64,000 bases of DNA from Metabacillus dongyingensis (GTDB taxonomy: Bacteria; Bacillota; Bacilli; Bacillales; Bacillaceae), in NCBI RefSeq assembly GCF_019933155.2, contig NZ_CP082944.1, positions 2,854,001 through 2,918,000 on the forward strand. The letters run 5' to 3'. The notes under the pieces were generated by a model. That model was not told where the DNA came from. It worked only from the letters and a program-made list of their open reading frames with translations, and did not search any database. Shown here piece by piece: positions 43,280-51,451 of this stretch. A program made the position numbers and the translations under genes. Within the stretch, counting starts at the first letter, position 1. Every line of letters begins with the position of its first letter.

Positions 43280-43285
43280 TCGCTC

Positions 43286-43729
43286 TCAAATGGAGTAGGT
43301 CAGAAAGTCTCCTTTTCTGCCACCCATCTTTTCATAAAAGCGCTGTGCTCTTGCATTATCCCGCGCTGTTTCCCAGGTCATGGCAGCATATTGATGCTGC
43401 TTGCTGTATGTCTGGCAGCTTTTGAAAAGTTTTTCTGCAGCTTTAGATCCCCTGTATGCTTCCTGAACATAAAGGTCATTCATAATCGTAATGGGTTCAG
43501 CTCTGGTTGTGCTGTAAGTGAAATAAAGTGTCGCGAATCCGACAGCCTTGCCGTTTTCCTCCGCCAAAAATTGAATACCCTTCTCTTCTTGCTGAAGTGT
43601 CTTAATCAGCTGATGAATTTTATGCTCTGGAGGTTTTGGACATTGATAAAAATCGACGATATATTCATACATAAGCGCTGTCAGAGCAACAAAATCCATT
43701 TCATTTGGATGACGTATGATAAGTGACAT
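43286..43729 (-). CDS. GNAT acetyltransferase
   Basis: 147 residues from the ATG at 43729 (AGGAG eight bases upstream). GNAT motifs: IMNDLYVQEAYRGSKAAEKL (acetyl-CoA loop, where R-G-S replaces the usual R-G-x-G) and TARDNARAQRFYEKMG. The upstream nucleotidyltransferase gene ends 16 bases before it, so they form a pair. Substrate unknown. Confidence 0.8.
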   Translation of the reverse strand: MSLIIRHPNEMDFVALTALMYEYIVDFYQCPKPPEHKIHQLIKTLQQEEKGIQFLAEENGKAVGFATLYFTYSTTRAEPITIMNDLYVQEAYRGSKAAEKLFKSCQTYSKQHQYAAMTWETARDNARAQRFYEKMGGRKGDFLTYSI

Positions 43730-43745
43730 GATCATCTCTCCTATT

Positions 43746-44456
43746 CTATTCTTTTTTTCCCAGTGAAAACCCTTCAAAAAATCTGCCGCCGTGGGGCTCC
43801 AAAATCGAATCCGTCAAGGCAATAACATTGTCTTTGCGTCCTGTACGATAATACTCGTCAAAAACGGAGGTGAATTCATCGGCAAATACAGGATCATATT
43901 GCATGAGAGCCCTTGGAATCCATTTTGATTTCCCTATATATCTTCCATTTGTCAGCAGGACAAATTCATGGATCAGCTCTGCGAGTACCCCAGCAATAAA
44001 AATTTCTTCCGAGCGTTTGCTGCTCCCCGTAAAATCATCAAGTGCATCTGTTATAAAATAGCGTCTCATTTCTATTTCTTCTTTCGAAAGAGGCTGCGGA
44101 CCCTTTTCTAAAAGTTTCTGAGCTTCGCTTTTAATTGGCTCAAGCAAATCTTCTCCTTTTATAACAAGTCCTTCATATACCATTCTCGGCATGGATGGCG
44201 TGCCGCTTTTGCAGTCACTTTGAAAAAACTGCCGGTATGACTCGAAATTATGGACGAATGCTTCCACTGGCCATTCAAACTCAACATATGATTCCCGGTA
44301 GGAAGATTCTAGTGCTTGATCAAAAATAACGAGATCAAGATCTGACGTTTTAGTGCTTTCCCCTCTTACCACACTGCCTGATAATACAGCGGCTTTGCAT
44401 GACGGGTACCGTTTTTCTATAATTCTTTTTGCAGCTTCTACTGGATCCAGTCTCAT
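43746..44456 (-). CDS. Nucleotidyltransferase-domain protein
   Basis: About 236 residues from the ATG at 44456 (GGGGAG upstream). The polymerase-beta-like fold is marked by LSGSVVRGESTKTSDLDLVI at residues 25-45, with the two metal-binding Asp in SDLDL. The C-terminal part is helical and could bind a substrate, as in antibiotic adenylyltransferases, but it matches no drug enzyme I can name. Paired with a GNAT gene downstream; both could act on small amine compounds (inference). Confidence 0.75.
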   Translation of the reverse strand: MRLDPVEAAKRIIEKRYPSCKAAVLSGSVVRGESTKTSDLDLVIFDQALESSYRESYVEFEWPVEAFVHNFESYRQFFQSDCKSGTPSMPRMVYEGLVIKGEDLLEPIKSEAQKLLEKGPQPLSKEEIEMRRYFITDALDDFTGSSKRSEEIFIAGVLAELIHEFVLLTNGRYIGKSKWIPRALMQYDPVFADEFTSVFDEYYRTGRKDNVIALTDSILEPHGGRFFEGFSLGKKE

Positions 44457-44472
44457 ATTTATCACTCTCCCC

Positions 44473-44674
44473 TTAAGGATTTTTCAGTATATTGATAAAA
44501 TCTGTGTGATATTTTCGTTTTGCTATTTCTGCAGCACTTCTTTGTTCGCCGTTTAGGGTGTCTCCTCGGTTATTTATTAATAGACTTCCAATCTCTGTAT
44601 TCCCTTCAAAAGCTGCGTTCCTGAATCGGAGCATCTCCGTCGCTGGCGACTGCGTTAACATCTGCACCGTGCTC
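44473..44674 (-). pseudogene. Ankyrin-repeat protein remnant
   Basis: One frame encodes EHGADVNAVASDGDAPIQ, a standard ankyrin loop. It hits a stop, and the next ankyrin unit continues in another frame: NAAFEGNTEIGSLLINNRGD, then SAAEIAKRKYHTDFINILKN. Stops also lie upstream of the first part. This is the 3' end of a decayed ankyrin gene with at least one frameshift. Confidence 0.75.
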
Positions 44675-45041
44675 AGATGCATGTCATTAAACTTTGGAGA
44701 CTGTTTCCCTGAAATGAATTGGACTGATTCTTTTTATTAAGTGCGCCAAAAATTCCGGTTTTTTTAACTCAATCATGCTTATTACCTGCTGTTTGAATTT
44801 ATTATCGTATCCCAATCCCAAATCTTCCAATTGTATTCCCAAAAAGGTATAGTAGAACTTGCGGCTCTTGCCGCAAGTTGATTATACCAACTTTTTCAAT
44901 AATTGTAAGATTTCCAGATTTCTATCACTAATTGTCAGACTTTTTCATAGAGATGATTAAGGTTGTCCATATGGGGTATATATACAACAGAATTTTGTCA
45001 GCAGCATCATAGATAAAAAAACAGCAAAAGAGGCGTTTTAC
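44675..45041. other. Gene-free stretch with one long hairpin
   Basis: No gene was found. It contains an inverted repeat (listed separately) and the leader of the PAP2 gene. Confidence 0.5.
44846..44889. repeat. Inverted repeat with 10-bp perfect core
   Basis: AACTTGCGGC, loop TCTT, GCCGCAAGTT (44856-44879) flanked by GGTATA/TATACC-type outer arms with mismatches. It lacks a T-tail and may be a terminator of the lost ankyrin gene region or a small mobile relic. Confidence 0.7.
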
Positions 45042-45716
45042 ATGTCAAAGGCAGCTTTAATAAAAATAAGAGGTTTAACGGGACTATTCATCTTCCCAAT
45101 TCTTGGTTTGATTTATGAATACCTGAATGAAAAATCAGCAAACGCTGTGAATATTTCTTCACCATTGGATTCATACATTCCATTTGCTCCTATTTTCATC
45201 ATTCCTTATGTGATCTGGTATGTTTATATGTTTGGGTTTTTGCTGTATTTTTGGTGGAAAAACCCGAGTGTTTACTGGAAGTCTATCCTGGCTATAACCG
45301 CTGGCGAAATCGTATGTTTCATTATTTACTTTTACTTTCAGACTACCGTGCCGCGTCCTCAGCTTATGGGAGACAGCTTCCTAGTCCAGCTCGTTTCCTT
45401 AATCTACAGTTCAGACCAGCCATATAATTGTTTTCCAAGCATTCATGTTCTGACTACGATGATTATTATGCTCTCTGTTAATCGGATAGAAGACTCAGGG
45501 AAAATGATGAATTATGTCACGCAAGTAACAGGAATTTTGATTATCCTTTCTACTTTATTTGTGAAGCAGCATGTCATTTATGATGTACTGTCTTCTGTCA
45601 TTCTCTCAGCCGGTCTTTGGATGATCTTATTTGAACGAAAAGCAGTTGCTGCAAAATTGGAAAACATAAAAAATACAAGAAAAAAAAGCGGCTTATCAAA
45701 AGGGCTTCCCTTCTGA
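45042..45716 (+). CDS. PAP2 superfamily membrane phosphatase
   Basis: 224 residues with about six membrane helices. The PAP2 active-site pieces are present: TVPRP near 105, NCFPSIHVLTTMI near 130 (C2 with His) and KQHVIYDVLS near 170 (C3 with His and Asp). Such enzymes remove phosphate from lipids such as undecaprenyl diphosphate or act as phosphotransferases. AGAGGCG precedes the ATG. The last residues (SGLSKGLPF) are encoded by the terminator stem. Confidence 0.8.
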   Translation: MSKAALIKIRGLTGLFIFPILGLIYEYLNEKSANAVNISSPLDSYIPFAPIFIIPYVIWYVYMFGFLLYFWWKNPSVYWKSILAITAGEIVCFIIYFYFQTTVPRPQLMGDSFLVQLVSLIYSSDQPYNCFPSIHVLTTMIIMLSVNRIEDSGKMMNYVTQVTGILIILSTLFVKQHVIYDVLSSVILSAGLWMILFERKAVAAKLENIKNTRKKSGLSKGLPF

Positions 45717-45730
45717 TAAGCCGTTTTTTT
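45687..45730 (+). terminator. Terminator overlapping end of PAP2 gene
   Basis: CGGCTTATCA (45689-45698) pairs with TGATAAGCCG (45714-45723), whose first three bases are the stop codon, followed by seven T. Confidence 0.85.
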
Positions 45731-46140
45731 ATGTTTTTTCCTGAAACATTCTGAACAGTTCGCTTCCTTTTCCTCCAGAGAAGTTTACGCATCCTCATGC
45801 ACGATAATTTTTGGGTTCGACGATGAAATCCTGATTAAGTCCCAATGCAGCGGGCTTTATATAGGTTAGATACGATTATTATTCTTTCAAAAAGATAGTT
45901 TATATTTAGGCTCGAAAAAATACGGCATGTTACAGAAAAATGTAAGATGCAGTCTCTTATATATTAAAATGATTTGCTTTATTTTATTTATAAACGACTA
46001 TCGGATTCATCCTTTTTCATTATAATAGGAAATGTTTCCTTTTATTTCTATAGGGGTATATCTAAAATCATAATCATACATATATTAATGACAGCTGCTT
46101 ATGGATGAGAACCTATTGCCGATAAAAGGAGGCTGCGAAT
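45717..46140. other. Gene-free stretch
   Basis: After the terminator there is AT-rich DNA with no credible gene. The last 30 bases carry the ribosome site of the small zinc protein. No repeats or strong hairpins were seen between about 45740 and 46100. Confidence 0.5.
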
Positions 46141-46260
46141 GTGAGAGACATTGAAGAAAAAGAAGATCTATGCGACGAATGCTCATTTCATAAAAAATTG
46201 ACATTCTCCGAAGCGGAAAATTTATGGCTGTGCGATAATTGTTTAAATGAAGAAAGCTAA
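46141..46260 (+). CDS. Very small zinc-ribbon protein, 39 aa
   Basis: A GTG start behind AAAAGGAGG opens 39 codons: MRDIEEKEDLCDECSFHKKL and later LWLCDNCLNEES. The CDEC and CDNC pairs should bind one zinc ion. A strong terminator follows the stop, so the unit is a complete one-gene transcript. Role unknown. Confidence 0.7.
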   Translation: MRDIEEKEDLCDECSFHKKLTFSEAENLWLCDNCLNEES

Positions 46261-46262
46261 AT

Positions 46263-46292
46263 AAAAGAAAGCCAGATCACTGGCTTTCTTTT
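46263..46292. terminator. Bidirectional terminator
   Basis: AAAAGAAAGCCAG, loop ATCA and CTGGCTTTCTTTT form a 13-bp stem between convergent genes. Confidence 0.85.
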
Positions 46293-46327
46293 ATATTTAA
46301 ACCTTAAAACTCTCCTGTCAGCAAAGC

Positions 46328-46762
46328 TTATTGTTTTTGTCCCATTAAGCATTTGTAAAAGATATCCCGCAAGTTCTGAATTTCTTCATCTGAAAGCATT
46401 CCGAACATGTTTTGAATCTGCTGATTAATTTGGCTCCTGGCCGAATGCAGAAGATTTTTTCCGGAATCCGTGATTTCAAGGTTGTATGCTCTTCGGTCAC
46501 GTTCGTTTTGGCATTTTTGGACAAACCCGTCTTTGATTAGCTTGCTTGTGAGGACGGTCACACCGCCAGTAGTAATCTGTAATTGCTCTGCAAGTATTGA
46601 CGGACGCTTCAGTCCTTCCGTTTCAAGGATTTGCAGAATCAAAATATGAGTTTTTGAAAGGCCGACCTCATTCAGATGATTCCAGTCATTCATCCATTTA
46701 CGTTCAAGTGAAACAAAAATCTCAAATAAGGAGACGATATTTTCACTTCTTTTTTTATTCAT
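46328..46762 (-). CDS. MarR family regulator, last gene of stress operon
   Basis: 144 residues with a winged helix: RPSILAEQLQITTGGVTVLT and the wing CQNERDRRAYNLEITDSG. GGAGATG precedes the ATG. It follows the alarmone synthetase gene by 26 bases and so appears to be in one operon with it and the Spx-like gene; the palindrome at 48037-48066 is a candidate site for autorepression. Confidence 0.85.
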   Translation of the reverse strand: MNKKRSENIVSLFEIFVSLERKWMNDWNHLNEVGLSKTHILILQILETEGLKRPSILAEQLQITTGGVTVLTSKLIKDGFVQKCQNERDRRAYNLEITDSGKNLLHSARSQINQQIQNMFGMLSDEEIQNLRDIFYKCLMGQKQ

Positions 46763-46788
46763 ACAATTTCATCTCCACAAACAGTTCC

Positions 46789-47529
46789 TTATTTTAATGA
46801 ATTTACTAAATCAATGGGAAGCTTAAATTGTTCCTTGCTGAAAAGCAGCTGGGACAGTTCCCCTGCCGGTTCCTCTGCTTCTTTTATATCGGTCATTTCA
46901 TTATGAAGTTTCTCCATTTTGCGGTCGAGTTCCGCTGCAGAAACTGCGGCTTCTTTTAATTCCTTTGTAAGCCGCTCAGGAATTTCTTTATTATATTTAT
47001 AATAGATCTTGTGTTCAAGGCTAGCCCAAAAATCCATCGCAATCGTTCTAATTTGTATTTCTACAAGGATATCTTCCTGGCGGTCCGACATAAACACTGG
47101 AATTTTCACGATTAAATGCAGACTTTGATAGCCGTTTGGCTTAGGATTTTTTATGTAATCCTTGCATTCAATGACATTGATATCCTTTTGGTTTTGAATC
47201 ATCTCGCTGATTTGATAAATGTCAGACAAAAAAGAACAGGTGATGCGAATACCTGCTATGTCTTTTATATTCTTTTTAATATCGGTCAGGGAAAGGTCGT
47301 AATTCTTCCTGTATATTTTGTTTACGATGCTCTCAGGAGACTTCAGACGCGAGCTGACATGTTCAATTGGATTATACTCATGAATATATTGAAATTCCTG
47401 TTCAAGGATATTTATTTTCGTGTTCATTTCTTCTAACGCAAATTTGTAGGACATCATAAACCGCGTTAATTCATTTTTTATTTTCTTAAGCTGATCATAA
47501 TTCATGTTGGGTATTGGCAATTCTTCCAC
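46789..47529 (-). CDS. relP: Small alarmone synthetase, SasA/RelP (YwaC) type
   Basis: About 246 residues from a GTG at 47529 with AAAGGAG eight bases upstream. It follows B. subtilis YwaC/SasA closely: NPIEHVSSRLKSPESIVNKI, IAGIRITCSFLSDIY, NPKPNGYQSLHLIV and EIQIRTIAMDFWASLEHKIY. It transfers pyrophosphate from ATP to GDP or GTP and has no hydrolase domain. The C-terminus is about 20 residues longer than in YwaC and acidic. Placement between an Spx-like gene and a MarR gene suggests induction by thiol or envelope stress (inference). Confidence 0.9.
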   Translation of the reverse strand: MEELPIPNMNYDQLKKIKNELTRFMMSYKFALEEMNTKINILEQEFQYIHEYNPIEHVSSRLKSPESIVNKIYRKNYDLSLTDIKKNIKDIAGIRITCSFLSDIYQISEMIQNQKDINVIECKDYIKNPKPNGYQSLHLIVKIPVFMSDRQEDILVEIQIRTIAMDFWASLEHKIYYKYNKEIPERLTKELKEAAVSAAELDRKMEKLHNEMTDIKEAEEPAGELSQLLFSKEQFKLPIDLVNSLK

Positions 47530-47557
47530 TTGTAATTCTCCTTTATCAGTCGAACCG

Positions 47558-47965
47558 TTAATTAGGCAGCATTGTTTTCGCTTCAAGCAGCTTTAAAAGA
47601 TAGGCCCGTATATTGCGGGGAAGGAATTTCCGGATCTCATCTTCATTAAATCCCACTAAAAAACGTTTTTCATCCAGTATAATCGGGCAGCGCATAATTC
47701 CCGGCTTCTCTTGAATAAGTCCAAGTAATTCCTTCAGATGCAAAGCATCTAAATTCATATCCAATTCCTGAAATTGTTTTGAGCGGGTTGATAGAATTTC
47801 ATCTGTGCCCTCTTCTGTCATATGAAGAATTTGTTTAAGTTCTTTCATTGTTAAAGGCTGTGTAAGAATATTTCTTTCTGTATAGGAAAGACCATGCTCT
47901 TCCATCCACATTTTTGACTTTCTGCAAGATGTGCAGCTGCAAGACGTAAACATAGTAATGGCCAT
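47558..47965 (-). CDS. Spx-like regulator of RNA polymerase (ArsC fold)
   Basis: 135 residues aligning with Spx from end to end: FTSCSCTSCRKSK has the redox CxxC (C11-T-S-C14), then MTEEGTDEILSTRSK and NEDEIRKFLPR. Spx binds the alpha-subunit C-terminal domain and redirects transcription under disulfide stress. One difference: the second arginine of the Spx RRPII stretch (R92) is Cys here (MRCPII), and there is an extra Cys just before the CxxC. It is thus a paralogue and not Spx itself. AAAGGAGAGG precedes the ATG. Confidence 0.85.
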   Translation of the reverse strand: MAITMFTSCSCTSCRKSKMWMEEHGLSYTERNILTQPLTMKELKQILHMTEEGTDEILSTRSKQFQELDMNLDALHLKELLGLIQEKPGIMRCPIILDEKRFLVGFNEDEIRKFLPRNIRAYLLKLLEAKTMLPN

Positions 47966-48036
47966 TAGTGAATTCCTCTCCTTTAATGAATGATTTTATA
48001 TTCACTGGTTCGTGAAATGTATTTTATTAATTATTA

Positions 48037-48066
48037 TATATATATCTTACAAGTAAGATATATATA
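48037..48066. promoter_or_regulatory. Long palindrome, operator candidate of Spx-like/SasA/MarR operon
   Basis: TATATATATCTTAC, two bases AA, then GTAAGATATATATA: 14-bp perfect arms. It lies about 72-100 bases upstream of the Spx-like ATG and overlaps TATAAT-like words on the minus strand. The core CTTACAAGTAAG has the dyad size used by MarR/DUF24-type repressors. Confidence 0.6.
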
Positions 48067-48140
48067 AATCAAATAAAAACCCTTAGGAAGGAACCCACTT
48101 TTTTTTAGCTTTCCTGTTTTGTCTGCCTTTTATTACATAT

Positions 48141-48175
48141 GAATAAAACCATCATTAAAATTGATGGTTTTATTC
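48141..48175. terminator. Terminator hairpin
   Basis: GAATAAAACCATC (48141-48153) pairs with GATGGTTTTATTC (48163-48175). It follows the zinc-ribbon gene on the minus strand. Confidence 0.75.
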
Positions 48176-48197
48176 TCTGAGTAAAAGTCCATGTTCG

Positions 48198-48350
48198 TCA
48201 CTTCTTTTTTGCCAAGCGTTTTCCGGCGCTTTTTGAAGGATATAAGGCCAAAATGGAATCCATGACTGTATGTCCGCACACCTGGCACTTACTGTCTGTA
48301 TGCTTTTGAAGCATTCTGCATTTAGGGCAATTCTTTACTTCTTCTTCCAT
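48198..48350 (-). CDS. Small zinc-ribbon protein, 50 aa
   Basis: From the ATG at 48350 (GGAGG seven bases upstream) 50 residues start MEEEVKNCPKCRMLQKHT. CPKC and CQVC form a zinc ribbon; a basic C-terminus (KSAGKRLAKKK) follows and could contact nucleic acid. It has its own terminator. Family unknown. Confidence 0.7.
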   Translation of the reverse strand: MEEEVKNCPKCRMLQKHTDSKCQVCGHTVMDSILALYPSKSAGKRLAKKK

Positions 48351-48453
48351 CAGTGATCCTCCAGCCTGATTAAATACTTTCCTTCTATATCGGCAAATTT
48401 TTCAAAACTTTAACACGGACACTAATTTACTCACTTAAAATAATAACGATTTT

Positions 48454-49944
48454 TCAGAAAAATGGATTTCCTTCCATACCAATCCACAGATCAGATTGTT
48501 CAATCTGACCTGCAAGAGCAAGAAGTATGTCTTCTTTCCCTTTTGGTGCCACAAAATGAACACCCAAAGGCAATCCATCAGCCGTAATATGAATGGGCAC
48601 ACTCATGGCAGGCTGTCCTGTCAGGTTTGCAAGCTGTGTAAAAGGTGTAACCGTTAAGCTCTTTAAGAACATGTCATAAACGAATGATAAATGTTCTTCT
48701 TTTTTCAGCTCACTGACCTTAAGCAACGACTGGATTTCTTCTTCAGTCTGAGTGAGCTCTCCGGTTTTAGGAGCTGGAAATGCAGTTGCCGGAGTTAAAT
48801 ACAAATCGAATGTTTCATGAAAAGCAGCCATTTGAGCAGCTGCAGTATCCCATTCAGCCAGACTCTGTGTAAATTCGGCAGCCGTTACGGAATGTCCTGC
48901 AACACTTAACACCCAAGTCACAATTTCTACGTCATTTGCTGCAATTGGTCTGCCGAGCATTTTTTCAAGGCCAAGAATCGTTGCAGCCATTTCACCATTG
49001 TTCATAATATAGTAGTTTTCCATCAGTCTGACACCGTCGATGCCGTTTCCGCGTTCTTCTACTTCATGACCCTGATCTTCAAGCCACTTCACCATACGAT
49101 TAACGGCAGTAATTGCTTCGTCACTGACTGGTGTTTCGACAGGAGACTGGGTTTGAAACGCTACCCGTAATGGGCGTTTTATCCCTTTTTTAGAAACATC
49201 CGTATATTTGCCTGCAAACAACGGGGTATGGAAAGCAGCTTCCGGCTGAATGATTTGGAGAATATCAAGCATAGCGGCACTGTCGCGGACTGTTTTTGTC
49301 AGAACAAAATCAATCGAAGCTCCCTGCCATTGCCTGCCGACACTTGGTCCTACTGGCGTTCTTCCTCTAGTAGGTTTCAGTCCAAACAGGCTCGTAAAAG
49401 AAGCAGGAATACGGATTGAGCCTCCGCCGTCACTTGCGCCGGCAATCGGAACTATGCCCGAGGCCACGCTCGCTGCTGAACCGCCGCTCGATCCGCCGGC
49501 TGAGTACTTTGTATTCCATGGATTCATCGTCTGTCCATGAACTTCAGGCTCTGTAATATTTTTTAAACCAAATTCAGGAGTGTTCGTGTGGCCCAAAAAT
49601 AAAAATCCCGCTTTTCTTAACCGAGCAACAAAATTCGAATCTCTGCTTGAAATGTTATTTTTAAGGAGCCTTGATCCTGCTGTTAAAGGTTCACCTTCAA
49701 TCGCCTGAGAAATATCCTTCAGAAGCATAGGAACCCCCGCAAATGGCTGCTTCTGAAGGTCCAGCTGCTCTAGCTCTTTTAAAACCTTTTCCTGCCGTGT
49801 ACGGACCACGCCATTTAAAAGAGGATTGACATTCTCAATTTGTTTAAAAGCAGCTTCTGTCAATTCTTTCGGTGTTACTTCTTTCTTTTTAACCAATTCG
49901 GCAAGTCCAGTGCCATCGTATTTTGCATATGTATATAAATCCAC
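48454..49944 (-). CDS. Amidase signature family amidohydrolase
   Basis: About 496 residues from a GTG at 49944 with GCGAGGT upstream. The Ser-cisSer-Lys triad is visible: Lys in GVPMLLKDIS near 75, and SAGGSSGGSAASVASGIVP (Ser pair) near 152-170, with GASDGGGSIRIPASF after it. Members hydrolyse many amides; the substrate cannot be told from sequence. No signal peptide. It runs in the same direction as the SRPBCC and ArsR genes upstream but is separated by about 220 bases. Confidence 0.85.
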   Translation of the reverse strand: MDLYTYAKYDGTGLAELVKKKEVTPKELTEAAFKQIENVNPLLNGVVRTRQEKVLKELEQLDLQKQPFAGVPMLLKDISQAIEGEPLTAGSRLLKNNISSRDSNFVARLRKAGFLFLGHTNTPEFGLKNITEPEVHGQTMNPWNTKYSAGGSSGGSAASVASGIVPIAGASDGGGSIRIPASFTSLFGLKPTRGRTPVGPSVGRQWQGASIDFVLTKTVRDSAAMLDILQIIQPEAAFHTPLFAGKYTDVSKKGIKRPLRVAFQTQSPVETPVSDEAITAVNRMVKWLEDQGHEVEERGNGIDGVRLMENYYIMNNGEMAATILGLEKMLGRPIAANDVEIVTWVLSVAGHSVTAAEFTQSLAEWDTAAAQMAAFHETFDLYLTPATAFPAPKTGELTQTEEEIQSLLKVSELKKEEHLSFVYDMFLKSLTVTPFTQLANLTGQPAMSVPIHITADGLPLGVHFVAPKGKEDILLALAGQIEQSDLWIGMEGNPFF

Positions 49945-50162
49945 AATTAAACCTCGCTCTATGATTTTGTGCTTTGCTCTATGTTTTTTTATAATCTGAC
50001 AAGGGTTTCCGGCCGCAAAACAATTATTCGAAATCGATTTAGGGGGCAGCACTACCTGATTCGCTCATAGGCTGCCTCCTGTTATTCTGTATGATCTAAC
50101 TTTACCAAATATCCAGGAAGAAGAGCCAGATTTTAAATCTCTCTGTATAAAAAATACAGCGA

Positions 50163-50600
50163 TTATCTATTTTCCAGGATGTTCTTCAGTTTTTTTAAAT
50201 CTTTGGTATTCGCTCTTTTCATCATGATAGACATAAACGGAGCTAACCATTTTGAAAAGCCTGTCGGATTCCCTATATTCTGAAGTATCATTCTTGTTGT
50301 ATGCTGATCAGCTGCCTGCCAAGTGTAGATGGTCTCCATTGGAAAAGGTCCGTCAGCTGTTCTCATGACCATTCTTTCACCTGGAATGAATTCAGCAATT
50401 TCATAAACATACGAGAGTTCCCTCCCTAGGAATTTTGCTTTAAATGCAATTAGAGAGCCAATTGTTAAAGATTTTGCGGTCATCCATTCTGCCGAATGAA
50501 TATTAACATACCATTCAGGTGCATTGTCAGGATCTGAAGCAAACGCTGACACCTTTTCAGCAGTGCACCGAATTTCTATCTCAGTAATTACGTGGACCAT
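50163..50600 (-). CDS. SRPBCC family protein
   Basis: 145 residues from the ATG at 50600 (GGAGG ten bases upstream). The helix-grip fold is recognised from ITEIEIRCTAEKVSAFASDP, AEWMTAKSLTIGSLIAFKAK and the long C-terminal helix. These proteins bind hydrophobic ligands. It follows the ArsR-SRPBCC gene by 27 bases, so they are co-transcribed. Confidence 0.75.
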   Translation of the reverse strand: MVHVITEIEIRCTAEKVSAFASDPDNAPEWYVNIHSAEWMTAKSLTIGSLIAFKAKFLGRELSYVYEIAEFIPGERMVMRTADGPFPMETIYTWQAADQHTTRMILQNIGNPTGFSKWLAPFMSIMMKRANTKDLKKLKNILENR

Positions 50601-50627
50601 TCTCTTTAATCCTCCAAAAGGCAACTA

Positions 50628-51413
50628 TCAATTTTTTCTTTCTGCATATTTTTTTAATAATGTTCCAAGCAGATGTTTCCATCCTTCAGTATGATCCTGC
50701 TCCCAGTTTTCTTCAATCAATCCTGAAGCGGTATGGGAAAGCTGAAGGATTGTAGCATCATTTTTTTCAATTAAACGGTACGTATAAGAACTATTGACTG
50801 CTCCCTGCATTCCCAAATGCCCGTGAAGGCGTATTTCTTCCGGAGCATTAACATAATATACATTCCCCCACACTGCCCCTTCTGTTTCACCCCATCTTTC
50901 AATGAACTGGCCGCCTGGTACAGGATCAAACGTAAACTTCGATGTCACTCCTTTTGGGGCTAACCGAAACTCCCACCATTCTTCTGCCTTTTCTGTCAAT
51001 GCCTTGAATACCTGTTTTCTTGGTGCGTCTATGAAAACCTCTTGTTCAATTCGAAACACTTTTGCTTGTTCTGCCAAGTTCATTTCTTCTTCTCCTTTTT
51101 GTTCAGCAGCCGATTTTAATCGAAGTAAAGAACCGGCCGCTGTCTCCATGTATTTTCCCACCCACCTGTTATGCATTTCCTGCAGAGGAACGGCGTTTAA
51201 GTAATTAAGTCTGTATTTCCCTTCCCGTCTTACAACAACCAAGTTCCCTTCCTCAAGTGCGGTCAGATGTTTCATGATTGCATACCTGGATACTTCAGGA
51301 AAATAGTCATTTAATTCGCCAGTTGTTTTAGCTGATTCTTTAAGAATATCAAGAATGCGTCTTCTAATTGGATGGCCCAGCGCTTTAAACAATGTGGAAA
51401 GCTTGTCTTCCAT
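50628..51413 (-). CDS. ArsR-type regulator fused to AHSA1/SRPBCC domain
   Basis: 261 residues from the ATG at 51413 (AAAGGA eight bases upstream). The N-terminal 90 residues are an ArsR winged helix (LFKALGHPIRRRILDILKES, VSRYAIMKHLTALEEGNLVV) lacking the usual metal-site cysteines. Residues about 115-261 are an AHSA1-like domain (IEQEVFIDAPRKQVFKALTE, PVPGGQFIERWGE). The fusion suggests a repressor that senses a hydrophobic ligand instead of metal; ligand unknown. A long palindrome precedes the gene. Confidence 0.85.
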   Translation of the reverse strand: MEDKLSTLFKALGHPIRRRILDILKESAKTTGELNDYFPEVSRYAIMKHLTALEEGNLVVVRREGKYRLNYLNAVPLQEMHNRWVGKYMETAAGSLLRLKSAAEQKGEEEMNLAEQAKVFRIEQEVFIDAPRKQVFKALTEKAEEWWEFRLAPKGVTSKFTFDPVPGGQFIERWGETEGAVWGNVYYVNAPEEIRLHGHLGMQGAVNSSYTYRLIEKNDATILQLSHTASGLIEENWEQDHTEGWKHLLGTLLKKYAERKN

Positions 51414-51451
51414 ATCCACGATCCTTTCGTTCATTTCAGCACGGAATGCTC

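Larger units (their letters stand above)
47966..48197. other. Promoter region of Spx-like operon
   Basis: It contains the long palindrome and a terminator for the downstream-facing gene pair; no coding sequence was found. Confidence 0.6.
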
